From: DASRFA01 sp035651755
GTDB lineage: Bacteria > Desulfobacterota > Binatia > UBA12015
Assembly (NCBI GenBank): GCA_035651755.1
Contig: DASRFA010000049.1
Coordinates: forward strand, 1 to 64,000
Direction of reading: 5' to 3'
DNA: 64,000 bases
The notes below the pieces were generated by a model that was not told where the DNA came from, did not search any database, and was given only the letters and a program-made list of their open reading frames with translations. The stretch's first letter is position 1; the number at the start of each line of letters is the position of its first letter. Made by a program: the position numbers and the translations under genes. This document shows, in pieces, positions 7,903 through 16,374 of the stretch.

Positions 7903-9270
7903 ATGCCGCCCGACGACGAAGAGCCAGCGACCTTGACCCTCGAGGAGCTCGCTGAGCGCGCAGGCGAGGCCCGGGAGTGCTTGGCCGAGTGGCGCGCTCT
8001 CGGACTCCTGGGATCGACCGATGGGTCCACGTTTACGCTCCTCGACGTCGCGAGAGCTCGCCTCATCCGGTTCTGTCTAGGAAGCGGCGTGCACTTGGAC
8101 ACCATTGTTCGCGCAGAAGCCGCCGAGCCGGGCTTTCTCGATCACTATCTCGAGCAGCTCTTCCCGGCCGGGCCCCAGCGAACGTACTCGATCGACGAGG
8201 CGGCCGCGCAGGTTCCGCTCGAGCTCGCGACGGCGAGGCGGCTCCACCACGTGAGCGGAACGCCGTGGCTGGGACAGCGAATTGTGAAAGAGGACATCGA
8301 GGTCCTCCGCGGGTGGAAGGCCGCACTCGAGCAAGGCCTTCCCGAGGACGCGCTGTTCCAGCTTGTGAGGGTGTATGCGGATTCCCTCGGACGGATCGCC
8401 GAGGCAGAGGCGCGACTGTTTCACTTCTACGCTCACGAGCGGATGCGAGAGGCCGGACTCTCCGGTCAGGCTCTGCGCGAGCAGACCAAACGCGCGAGCG
8501 AGGCAATGCGTCGCCTCATCGAGCCGGCACTTCTCTACTTCCATCGAAAGGGCATGGCGGCAGCGATCTGCGAGGACGCGCTCCTTCACCTTGCGCAGCA
8601 TTCGGACGCTCCAGACCGTCGCGATGTCCCGGCTCAGCTCAGGTTGGCGATCGCGTTTCTCGACCTTGCGAGCTTCACGTCGATGACCGAGTCGATGGGC
8701 GACGCCGCAGCTGCCGAGGTCGTGTCGCGCTTCTCCGAGCTCGTTCGCGACGTCGTCGTCAGCCATCACGGCCGGCTCGTCGAGCAGATCGGCGATGCGT
8801 TCATGCTGGTCTTCCCGGAGGCCGGAGCGGCGGTGTCTTGCCTGCTCGGGATCGGCGAGCGCGCCGCACAGGAGGATCGATTTCCCGCGCTTCGGGGCGG
8901 CATCCACATCGGGCCCGTCCTCTACCGCGAAGGCGGCTACGTGGGGACCAATGTGAACATCGCTTCGCGCATCGCGAGCGAGGCCCGGAGGCATCAGCTG
9001 CTGGTGAGCGCGGAGGTCCGTCGCGACGTCTCTCTGCCAGGCATCGACTTCGTGCCGCTCGGGAAGCGCGCGCTGAAAGGTCTCAGCGACGAGCTGGAGC
9101 TGTTCGAGGCACGCCTCCGCAGCGACGCGCGCGGGACGCGCATGACCGACCCCGTCTGCGGCATGGAGCTCACGGAGATCGGCGTCGCGGCACGGCTGTC
9201 GCTCGAGGGCCGCGACGTCGCGTTCTGCTCCGAGACGTGTCTCCGGCGGTATCTCGAGGGACGAAGGTGA
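7903..9270 (+). CDS. class III nucleotide cyclase with C-terminal YHS domain
   Basis: 455 residues in three parts. About 1-240 is helical and resembles the regulatory region of mycobacterial Rv1264-type cyclases, including an HTH-like start (LTLEELAERAG). About 245-405 is the cyclase homology domain. About 414-452 is a YHS domain (DPVCGM 416-421, FCSETC 441-446). Metal Asp residues are present (Asp254 in FLDLASFT, Asp298 in IGDAFM), as are transition-state Asn352 and Arg356 (VNIASR). The purine-selecting Lys is Glu294 (LVEQIGD) and the second selecting Asp is Gly345. Glu at the first site is what guanylate cyclases use. It probably makes a cyclic nucleotide in response to a ligand of the regulatory or YHS part. 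ATG 7903; no strong RBS. Confidence 0.85.
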   Translation: MPPDDEEPATLTLEELAERAGEARECLAEWRALGLLGSTDGSTFTLLDVARARLIRFCLGSGVHLDTIVRAEAAEPGFLDHYLEQLFPAGPQRTYSIDEAAAQVPLELATARRLHHVSGTPWLGQRIVKEDIEVLRGWKAALEQGLPEDALFQLVRVYADSLGRIAEAEARLFHFYAHERMREAGLSGQALREQTKRASEAMRRLIEPALLYFHRKGMAAAICEDALLHLAQHSDAPDRRDVPAQLRLAIAFLDLASFTSMTESMGDAAAAEVVSRFSELVRDVVVSHHGRLVEQIGDAFMLVFPEAGAAVSCLLGIGERAAQEDRFPALRGGIHIGPVLYREGGYVGTNVNIASRIASEARRHQLLVSAEVRRDVSLPGIDFVPLGKRALKGLSDELELFEARLRSDARGTRMTDPVCGMELTEIGVAARLSLEGRDVAFCSETCLRRYLEGRR

Positions 9271-9305
9271 TCCGCGGCGCACGACGCGCCGGCGGCGGTC
9301 GGCAG

Positions 9306-9340
9306 CGCCGGTGGCCGCGGCTGCACCGCGACCACCGGCG
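9306..9340 (-). terminator. hairpin between convergent genes
   Basis: A 14-bp stem with one mismatch (CGCCGGTGGCCGCG with CGCGACCACCGGCG) and a 7-base loop, placed between the stops of the cyclase (9270) and the convergent small exported protein (9357). It could serve both strands. No long T-run is seen. Confidence 0.5.
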
Positions 9341-9356
9341 TGGAGAGAAGCTCGGA

Positions 9357-9692
9357 TCAGTGAGCCGAGTGCGCCGCCGCCGCGTGGTCCTTCGCGAGCG
9401 TGCTCGCCTCCGCCGAGGCCTCCTTGTACGCCTTCACGAGGTTCTGGCAGTGCTGCACCATCTGCTCCTTGGTCATGGGGCTGCCCTTCGGAGTGGACAT
9501 GCTCTTGTACCGCTTGATCATGTCCTCGTGCTCTTTCACCTTTTCCTGGGCCGCGTTCGCCTCGGCCTGGTACTGGCTGGCCATCCCGCTGTGATCCATC
9601 GTGGCGTCGTCGGCCGCGAAGGCCGCGCACGGGATCGACAGCGCGACCAACGCGCCGAGAGCCGTGGAGAAGAGCCGGTTCGATCGAGCCAT
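9357..9692 (-). CDS. small exported helical protein, paralogue B
   Basis: 111 residues; start 9692 chosen for the GGAGGAGG 9 bases upstream and the signal peptide (MARSNRLFSTALGALVALS, cleavage near AFA-ADD). The layout matches paralogue A at 6573-6920: SNRL start, DATMDHS, helical Lys/Glu region, YKSMSTPKGS, then MVQHCQNLVKAYKEAS and a His/Ala tail. The HCQ.LVKAY core is the best conserved part. The two copies flank the exported protein, YHS fragment and cyclase. Location is periplasmic or extracellular; function is unknown. Confidence 0.8.
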   Translation of the reverse strand: MARSNRLFSTALGALVALSIPCAAFAADDATMDHSGMASQYQAEANAAQEKVKEHEDMIKRYKSMSTPKGSPMTKEQMVQHCQNLVKAYKEASAEASTLAKDHAAAAHSAH

Positions 9693-9805
9693 GGAATGCG
9701 TCCTCCTCCCTCCGCGGCCACCGGTCGCCGATCGCCGCACGCCTCTCGCATACTTCCGTGCAAAAAAATTTCAACCGGCGATGCGATCCCGGCGCCGGCG
9801 CGCCC

Positions 9806-10879
9806 TCACGCCTCGGCGGGCGGAAACGGGCGGTTCAGCGCCGGGCGCGGCGGCTCGCGGTCGTCGGGAACGGTTCCCGCCTGCTGCGCGAACTCGGCGA
9901 AGTACTGGAGCACGCCGGCGCGCTCGAGCGCGCGGTCGACGGCGTCCGAGCGCAGCGCGACGTAGCGGGCGAGCAGGACGCCGCGCGCCTCGCGCAGGAA
10001 GTCCGTGCTCCGCACGGCGACCCGCGTGCCGCCGTCGAAGACGACGTCGGCGACCCCGTCGACGCACGCGCGGCTCACCCAAGGGAGGTAGCGCTTCCCG
10101 AGCTCGGCGACGATCGCGATCAGCGAGTCCGGGAGGTCGCGCGCCGCGTCCCAGTCGCCGAAATCCTCCTCCTCCGGCTCGAGGAGGCGCACCGTGTGCC
10201 GGACGACCGAAGGGGCGTCCTCGTCGAGCCACCGCCGGCAGAGCGGGTCGTTCGCGAAGTGGGCTGCGTTGCCGCCGAAGAGGGCGAAGTCGGCGAGCGA
10301 AGGGCGCCCGCCGAAGAGGTACGGCTGCGAGTCGAGGTGCGCGCCGACGACCCGCATCCACGGGCGCAGAACCTGCGCGATCCAGAGGTCGATGTTGCTC
10401 GCATCGACGCCGAGCGGGCCGCAGCTGCTCCGCACGTGCGCGCCCACGCCCGCGAACGCCTGATCGCACGTCAGAGGCATGCGCGCCGCGACGTCGCGCG
10501 CCAGCTCGAAGCCGCCGACGGCGGAGTTCTCCGGGCAGTACCAGCGTGAGCCGACCGCGGTGCGATAGAGCCACTCGTCGGCCGCGTCCTCGATGACGTA
10601 GCCGAGGAAGCGCCGGACCGGGTCGGGCGGCAGCACCGACGGCTCGGGGAAGTGCCGCTCGAGGTGGTGGATCATCGCGGTCGTGTCCCACATGTACGTG
10701 CCGTCGGGCGTCTCGACGGGCGGCACGCCGCCCGGCCACCCGGCGGCCGCGGCCTCCGGGCTCATGCCGGCGAACCTCCGGAAGAGCCACGGGATGCGCT
10801 TGTAGTCGAGATACCCGGTCATCTTGCGGGTGAAGTACGACTGCATCATCCCGTGCACGCGGTAGGCTCGCGCTCGCAT
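9806..10879 (-). CDS. glutathione S-transferase family protein
   Basis: 357 residues, longer than a typical 200-230-residue GST. The N terminus begins like a thioredoxin-fold GST domain (residues 5-80: MMQSYFTRKMTGYLDYKRIP, then GVPPVETPDGTYMWDTTAMI, which contains the cis-Pro and the DT/S glutathione contact). The middle is helical with LFGGRPSLADFALFGG, the standard GST C-domain signature. About 100 further residues at the C terminus are not typical of the family. GAGGGA sits 5 bases before the ATG at 10879. No glutathione-related neighbour is present. Probable cytosolic detoxification or isomerase-type role; substrate unknown. Confidence 0.8.
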   Translation of the reverse strand: MRARAYRVHGMMQSYFTRKMTGYLDYKRIPWLFRRFAGMSPEAAAAGWPGGVPPVETPDGTYMWDTTAMIHHLERHFPEPSVLPPDPVRRFLGYVIEDAADEWLYRTAVGSRWYCPENSAVGGFELARDVAARMPLTCDQAFAGVGAHVRSSCGPLGVDASNIDLWIAQVLRPWMRVVGAHLDSQPYLFGGRPSLADFALFGGNAAHFANDPLCRRWLDEDAPSVVRHTVRLLEPEEEDFGDWDAARDLPDSLIAIVAELGKRYLPWVSRACVDGVADVVFDGGTRVAVRSTDFLREARGVLLARYVALRSDAVDRALERAGVLQYFAEFAQQAGTVPDDREPPRPALNRPFPPAEA

Positions 10880-11057
10880 CTCGGTCCCTCGCGCGACCTC
10901 CTATCGCGTCGGCCGCACGCGCGCCACGAGAGCGAAAGGCGCGCCGGCGGAGACGTGGGAGCGTTCCGCCGGCGCGCCCGGCCGAGACGTGCCGTGGGGG
11001 ATGGCGCACGCCTCGGATCGGCCCGCGCGCCAGTCGCAGGGCTCGCCGCAAGATGGC

Positions 11058-11085
11058 GGGGGCGAGCCGTTGCCGGCCCGCCCCC
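11058..11085 (-). terminator. possible terminator hairpin
   Basis: A 7-bp G/C stem (GGGGGCG with CGCCCCC) and a 14-base loop, 35 bp after the stop of the large exported protein. The loop is long and T-run absent, so confidence is low. Confidence 0.3.
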
Positions 11086-11120
11086 TTCACCGCGAACCCG
11101 CGCGCCGGACGGGACCGCGG

Positions 11121-12746
11121 TCACTGCACGGCGATCGCGACGTCCTCCGCCGAAGCGGCCGGGTTCACGCTCGGCGCCGCGCTCGTCGCCGCCACGTGCA
11201 CATCGACGGTGCCGGGAGCGGCCGGCTGGACGGTGACGGCGCGGCGCACCTTCCGTCCAGCCGGCAGGTCGCCGATCGGGCAGGTGACGACCGCGCCCGC
11301 GATCGAGCACTTCTTCTGCGACTTGATCGTCGCCGCGTCCTCCGCCGAGAGCGTGGGGAAGCTGAAGGTGAGCACCGCACCCGACGCGAGCGCCGGGCCG
11401 AGGTTCTGCACGATCACCGTCTGTCGCACGCGATGCCCGGCGCGCGCGGCGCTGCGAGGAAGCTTCGGCGTGACGTCGAGATCCGCGCTCTCCGACAGGA
11501 GGTGGAAGGTCGCGGTGCAGGTCGCCGCCGCGCTCATCGTCACGTCGGCCGACGAGGCAGCGCCGCTGCACGCGTCGCTCCAGCCGCCGAAGAACGAGTC
11601 CGCGGCCGGCTGCTCGCCGAGAGTGACCACGCTGTCGACCGCGAAGTCGCTCGCGCAGCTCGCGCCGCAGTCGATGCCGGCGGGCGCGCTCGTGATCGAG
11701 CCGTCGCCGTTGCCGAGCTTGCCGACGGTCAGGGTGACCGGCGCGGGCGCCGGCGGGACCAGATTCACCGCCGCCATCTGCGCGCCGATGTAGTTCCCGA
11801 GCTCGCCGTCTGCCGGCAGGTCGCAGCTGCCGTCGGCGCACATCGCCTCGTGCGTCTCCGGGTCGTAGACCCCGGTGTACTCGTAGAACTCGTACCGCCG
11901 CGTGACCGATTCGGCGCCGTTGCCGGCCTGCGCCTCGTTCACGAGCTCGTCGTTGCCGGCGCCGTTCGGCCGCGCCTGCAGGAGCTTCCACTCCATCTCG
12001 GTCTCGGCCGGCTCCTGCGGCACGGCCGGGTCGTCGGTCAGCAGGTGGTCGAGGTCCGCCGGGTTCGCGGCCTCGGTCTTGAAGACCTTGACCCACATGG
12101 CGTCACCCCACTGCGACTGGACCTCGGCCGGCTCGGGCGGGAGCACCGCCTGCACGACGGGCGGGCCGGGCACCGGCGCCGGCGCGACGTTCCAGACCGG
12201 GGCCGGAATGCTCACCTTGGTGCCGGCCGGCTGGAGCGCGCCCGGGACGGCGGGATCGGCGACCAGCCAGCGATAGGTCGTGCGCGTCGGGTTGGCGGCG
12301 AGGCCGATGCCGAAGTGCTCGCAGCCGCTCGTCAAGTAGTTGCCCGAGCCGCCGGTCCAGCAGGCGTGGCCGTCGGTCGGCGCGATGACCGCCGGGGCGA
12401 GCGGCGTCGCCTCGGTGAACTTCGAATTGACGGGGTCCCACGGGCTCTTGTAGCGGACGTAGACTCCCCCCGCGTAGGGCTCGATCGTCGGGTCGCCGTA
12501 GCGCTCGTACGGCGCTCCGAACGTGTAGGTCACGTCGGCCGGCGAGATGCCCTCGAGCTCGATCTCGAAGCCGTGACACTCCTGGCCGGTGTCGTTGAAG
12601 ACGTCGAAGTTGCTCAGCGTGCCGTAGGTCGTCTGTGCAGAAGCGGCGCTCGCCACCGCGAGGGACAGGCCGAGCGCGAATGCGCTCGCCGCCCGGTGCG
12701 GTGCGAGCCGCCGCTTCAGGCGATGCGGTTTGGATGAACGTTTCAT
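11121..12746 (-). CDS. large exported protein, FNDTGQECHG family, copy 1
   Basis: 541 residues. The start at 12746 has AAGGAGG 6 bases upstream and leads into a signal peptide ending near ASA-QTT. The mature N terminus (YGTLSNFDVFNDTGQECHGF) and a later segment (RYEFYEYTGVYDPETHEA... LGNYIGAQMAAVN) are shared with the 736-residue protein at 57847-60057. Here the C-terminal half instead carries a Cys-containing repeat-like part (GIDCGASCASDF, ATCTATFH) and a final DUF11/CARDB-like beta-sandwich (VVTCPIGDLPAGRKVRRAVT). Extracellular or outer-surface location is likely. No enzyme motif is visible. A divergent histidine kinase gene starts 424 bp away. Confidence 0.8.
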   Translation of the reverse strand: MKRSSKPHRLKRRLAPHRAASAFALGLSLAVASAASAQTTYGTLSNFDVFNDTGQECHGFEIELEGISPADVTYTFGAPYERYGDPTIEPYAGGVYVRYKSPWDPVNSKFTEATPLAPAVIAPTDGHACWTGGSGNYLTSGCEHFGIGLAANPTRTTYRWLVADPAVPGALQPAGTKVSIPAPVWNVAPAPVPGPPVVQAVLPPEPAEVQSQWGDAMWVKVFKTEAANPADLDHLLTDDPAVPQEPAETEMEWKLLQARPNGAGNDELVNEAQAGNGAESVTRRYEFYEYTGVYDPETHEAMCADGSCDLPADGELGNYIGAQMAAVNLVPPAPAPVTLTVGKLGNGDGSITSAPAGIDCGASCASDFAVDSVVTLGEQPAADSFFGGWSDACSGAASSADVTMSAAATCTATFHLLSESADLDVTPKLPRSAARAGHRVRQTVIVQNLGPALASGAVLTFSFPTLSAEDAATIKSQKKCSIAGAVVTCPIGDLPAGRKVRRAVTVQPAAPGTVDVHVAATSAAPSVNPAASAEDVAIAVQ

Positions 12747-13170
12747 CTCGGGCCTCCTTCGATTCGATCGTCGTGACCGTTTGCTGGCGGAGCCTGGCGG
12801 CTCCGACGGTGGCCCGATGTCGCAAGCGAGGTGCCACGGGAGGCCGCACGGACTTCCGTGCGGTTCCGCCCGAACGCCCCGCAAGCGGTTGCAGGGCATC
12901 CGCCGCGCCCCGCGCCACCCTGCAGGACCCTGCACGGTCCGCGCGCGCGCCGCTTCGGCCGGTCAAGCAATCCCACGCAGCCTGCGCTCTCGCCATGGCA
13001 CGCGCCCGCGGAAAACGACCAACGTGGGGCATCCGGCCCACCTGCGGAACGGCGCCGCGCCGTGCGTGCCGGCGGGGCGTTTCCAACCGCTCGTGCGTTT
13101 GCCCGCGGCGCCGCGATCGAGCATGGCTTCGGCATGCGGCGAGACCGGCGACGCGGACCTGCGACTCGGC
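12747..13170. other. divergent intergenic region
   Basis: 424 bp between the exported protein and the histidine kinase, with no credible gene. It contains a perfect inverted repeat CCGCACGGA-CT-TCCGTGCGG at 12844-12863 and a CCCTGCA direct repeat near 12919-12935. These could be regulatory for either gene. The upstream part may encode a short N-terminal extension of the kinase if ATG 13123 is used. Confidence 0.4.
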
Positions 13171-14985
13171 ATGGATGAGCGCCCGCGCGCGCCGTCGCGC
13201 CGGCTTCTCGGCAGCTCGCTGCGCGCGAAGCTGCTTCTCCTTTCACTCGGCCTCGTCGTCGTTCCCGGAGCGGTGTTCGCCACCATCGCGATCGGCGGCG
13301 CACGGCGCGCGCTGCAGCACGCGGTCGGGCGGCAGCTCGCCGAGGTCGCGCAGGACGCCGCCGAGCGAGTCCAGCTCGACGTCGAGCGCATCACTGCGGA
13401 CGTCGTGCAGTGGGGCAATGGCGAGGCGATGCGGGCCGTCGGGGACGGCGACGCCTCCGGCGAGCTTTCCCGGCTCCTCACATCCCTTGCGAGCGGCAGC
13501 GCGGTACCGCTGGCGGTCGCCGCCGCCAACGCCGGGGGCACGATCGTGGCGGCGAGCGATCCCGCCCTCGTCGGTCGCCGCTTCCCGGACACCGGCCGCT
13601 GGAGCGCGGTGATGCGCGGCCACATCGTGACGGCGCGCGCGAGCGCCATCCGGCCCGAGCCTCCAGCGCTGGAGGTCATCTCCCCGATCTTCGATTCGGA
13701 GCGACCCGACGCGATCGTCGGCGGGCTCGTCGTCGCCGATCCGTGGGAGAGCATGAACGGCAGCCTGCAGCATCTTCAGCATGACCTCGCCGCCATGGGG
13801 CTCGACGTGACGATCGCCGTCGTCGGGAACGGCGGCCGCGTCGTCGCGGGCGGGTGGTGGGCGGAGCCGTGGGAGCTCTCGGGCAGGGATCTCGGCGCGC
13901 TCGGGTGGACTTCGCCCGCCTTCGCGCGCAGCGCGGGCCGGCCCGGGTACCGCGAAGAGGAGGCCGCGAGCGCCCTCGTCGGCTATGCGCCGATCGACGA
14001 TCCGGATCTCGCGATGACCGCACTCGCCGTCCAGCCGGTCGCCGCGGCCGTCGCGCCCGTATCGCGGGTCAGCCGAACGCTCGGGATCGCGCTCGCGTCG
14101 GTGCTCGTCGCAGGGCTCGCGGTCGCCGTGGCCCTCGCGCAGCGCTTGAGCGGCCCGATCCGCGAGCTCACCGAAGCGACGCGCGAGCTGGCACAGACCG
14201 GCGAGCCGCGCCCGGTCGCCGTTCGGACGCGCGACGAGATCGGTGAGCTCGCGGTCGCCTTCAACGCGATGTCGGCCGATCTGACGCGCGCGCGCGACGA
14301 TCTCCTCGGAGCCGCGAAGTTCGCGTTCGTCGGTGAGCTCGCCGCCGGCATGGCGCACGAGATCCGGACGCCGCTCGGGATCGTGCGGAGCTCCGCGCAG
14401 ATCCTCGGACGCTCGCTGCCCGCGGGCGACGCCCGCTCCGCCGAGCTCGTCGAAATGATCGTGAGCGAGGTGGATCGGCTCGAGCGCGTCGTCGCCGGCC
14501 TTCTCGAGCTGGCCCGGCCACACCAGCCGGAGCTCGCGCCCGTCTTCCTCGCGCCGCTCCTCTCGCGGGCGCTCGACTTCGTCACGACCCAGGCCAGCGA
14601 GCGCGGCATCGCGGTCCGGCGCGACTTCTCGCGGCAGGACCGTCCCGCCGTCTGCGACCCCGAGCAGATCTATCAGGTTGCGCTCAACCTCGTCGTGAAC
14701 GCGCTTCAGAACGTGCCGCGCGGCGGAAGCGTCACCGTGCGGACGATTTCCGCCGGAGATCGGGTGGGATTCGAGGTGAGCGACGACGGCCCCGGAATCC
14801 CGCGCGAGCTGCACGACCGCATCTTCGCGCCGTTCTTCACGCGGCGGCCCGGTGGAACCGGGCTCGGGCTCGCGCTCGTGCAGCGCATCGTGCAGAACCA
14901 TCGCGGCTCGGTCGTGGTCGATAGCGATGTCGGGCGCGGCGCGACGTTCCGCGTGGAGCTTCCCGCGGCGGGAGAAGACCGATGA
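13171..14985 (+). CDS. membrane sensor histidine kinase
   Basis: 604 residues from ATG 13171; ATG 13123 is an alternative and neither has a strong RBS. TM helix about 19-42, a periplasmic sensor of about 250 residues with Cache-like features (two repeats of sensory alpha/beta type), TM helix about 303-323, HAMP linker, then HisKA with the phospho-acceptor His396 in AAGMAHEIRTPLG. The HATPase has NLVVNALQNVP (N box), DDGPGIP (G1) and GGTGLGLALVQRI (G2). It overlaps the next gene by 4 bp (ATGA), the NtrC-type regulator, so the two form a classical two-component pair. Signal unknown. Confidence 0.93.
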   Translation: MDERPRAPSRRLLGSSLRAKLLLLSLGLVVVPGAVFATIAIGGARRALQHAVGRQLAEVAQDAAERVQLDVERITADVVQWGNGEAMRAVGDGDASGELSRLLTSLASGSAVPLAVAAANAGGTIVAASDPALVGRRFPDTGRWSAVMRGHIVTARASAIRPEPPALEVISPIFDSERPDAIVGGLVVADPWESMNGSLQHLQHDLAAMGLDVTIAVVGNGGRVVAGGWWAEPWELSGRDLGALGWTSPAFARSAGRPGYREEEAASALVGYAPIDDPDLAMTALAVQPVAAAVAPVSRVSRTLGIALASVLVAGLAVAVALAQRLSGPIRELTEATRELAQTGEPRPVAVRTRDEIGELAVAFNAMSADLTRARDDLLGAAKFAFVGELAAGMAHEIRTPLGIVRSSAQILGRSLPAGDARSAELVEMIVSEVDRLERVVAGLLELARPHQPELAPVFLAPLLSRALDFVTTQASERGIAVRRDFSRQDRPAVCDPEQIYQVALNLVVNALQNVPRGGSVTVRTISAGDRVGFEVSDDGPGIPRELHDRIFAPFFTRRPGGTGLGLALVQRIVQNHRGSVVVDSDVGRGATFRVELPAAGEDR

Positions 14986-16349
14986 GCCGGGTCCTGGTGG
15001 TCGACGACGAGCGGAAGATGCGCCGCATCCTTCAGATCGTGCTCGAGGGCATGAGTCTCGAGTCGATGCCGGCGGAGACCGCGGAGGAAGCGCTCGATCT
15101 GTTCGGCTCGCACAAGTTCGACCTCGTGGTGACGGACCTGAAGCTTCCCGGCATGGACGCCATCGAGCTCCTGCGTCGCATCCGAGAGCTGGATCCCGAC
15201 GTCCCGGTGATCGTCCTCACGGCGTACGGGACCGTCGAGACCGCCGTCCAGGCGATGAAGCTCGGCGCCTTCGACTTCGTGCTGAAGCCGTTCGCCGTCG
15301 AGAACCTCGAGATTCTCATCCGGCGGGCGCTCGAGATGAGCGGGATGAAGCGCGAGAACGTCGCCCTGCGCGAGCAGGCGGCGGCCGCGCCGGCGCTCGA
15401 GAACCTGGTCGGCTCGTCGCCTGCGATGCGCGCCGTCTACGAGCTGATCCGCCAGGTCGCGCCGACACGCAGCACCGTGCTGATCACGGGCGAGACGGGA
15501 ACCGGGAAGGAGCTCGTGGCGCGCGCGCTTCACAACCTGAGCCCGCGCTCGGACAAGGTCTTCGTCGCGCTCAACTGCGCCGCGATCCCGGGCGAGCTCC
15601 TGGAGAGCGAGCTGTTCGGCCACGTCCGCGGCGCCTTCACCGGGGCCCAGGGCGAGCGCATGGGCAAGTTCGAGCTCGCCAACGGCGCGACGCTGTTCCT
15701 CGACGAGATCGGCGACCTCGCCTACCCGCTCCAGGCGAAGCTCCTGCGCGTGCTGCAGGAGGGCCTGATCGAGCGCATCGGGAGCAACAAGCGGATCGAG
15801 GTCGACGTTCGCGTCGTCTCCTCGACGAACCGCGACCTCGCGGCCGCGATCCAGGGAGGCCGCTTCCGCGAGGACCTCTACTATCGGCTGAACGTCTTCG
15901 AGATCCACCTGCCGCCGCTCCGCGACCGGCGCGAGGACGTCGGCGAGATCGCGCGCTTCTTCCTCGAACGCTTCGGGCGCGAGCTCGGGAAGGCGCCCCT
16001 CCGGCTCGGCGAGGACGCCTGCGAGCTCCTGCGCTCGTACGACTGGCCGGGAAACGTCCGCGAGCTCCAAAACCTGATGGAGCGGACCGCGGTGCTCGTG
16101 AAGGGCCACGACGTCGACCGCGACCTCGTCCGGATGCTCCTTCCCGGCGCTCCCGGCGCCGACCCGGACGCGGCCGCGGCGGCGAGCGAGCCCGCGAGCC
16201 TCGAGCTCGAGCCTGCGATCGAGGAGCTCGAGCGCCGGCTCATTCTCCGCGCGCTCGGCGCGTCCGACGACAACAAGGCGCACGCGGCGCGCCTCCTCGG
16301 CATCAGCGAGCGCACGCTGTGGTACAAGCTCAAGCGCTACGCCCTCTGA
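14982..16349 (+). CDS. NtrC-family sigma-54 response regulator
   Basis: 455 residues: receiver domain with Asp52 in VVTDLKLPG and Lys102 (LKPF); AAA+ domain with Walker A GETGTGKE, the intact sigma-54 loop GAFTGA (217-222), Walker B LFLDEIGD and arginine-finger region RFREDLYYRL; C-terminal Fis-type HTH (AARLLGISERTLWYKLKR). It activates sigma-54 RNA polymerase when phosphorylated by its partner kinase. Translationally coupled to the kinase by a 4-bp overlap. The gene 26 bp downstream may be in the same transcript or a target. No clear TGGC-N8-TTGC promoter was found nearby. Confidence 0.95.
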   Translation: MSRVLVVDDERKMRRILQIVLEGMSLESMPAETAEEALDLFGSHKFDLVVTDLKLPGMDAIELLRRIRELDPDVPVIVLTAYGTVETAVQAMKLGAFDFVLKPFAVENLEILIRRALEMSGMKRENVALREQAAAAPALENLVGSSPAMRAVYELIRQVAPTRSTVLITGETGTGKELVARALHNLSPRSDKVFVALNCAAIPGELLESELFGHVRGAFTGAQGERMGKFELANGATLFLDEIGDLAYPLQAKLLRVLQEGLIERIGSNKRIEVDVRVVSSTNRDLAAAIQGGRFREDLYYRLNVFEIHLPPLRDRREDVGEIARFFLERFGRELGKAPLRLGEDACELLRSYDWPGNVRELQNLMERTAVLVKGHDVDRDLVRMLLPGAPGADPDAAAAASEPASLELEPAIEELERRLILRALGASDDNKAHAARLLGISERTLWYKLKRYAL

Positions 16350-16374
16350 CCCGACGAGGTGCTTCGAGCCACGC

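Noticed and set aside
12996..13002. TGGCACG resembling a sigma-54 -24 element upstream of the histidine kinase
   Set aside because: No TTGC-type -12 element follows at the needed spacing.
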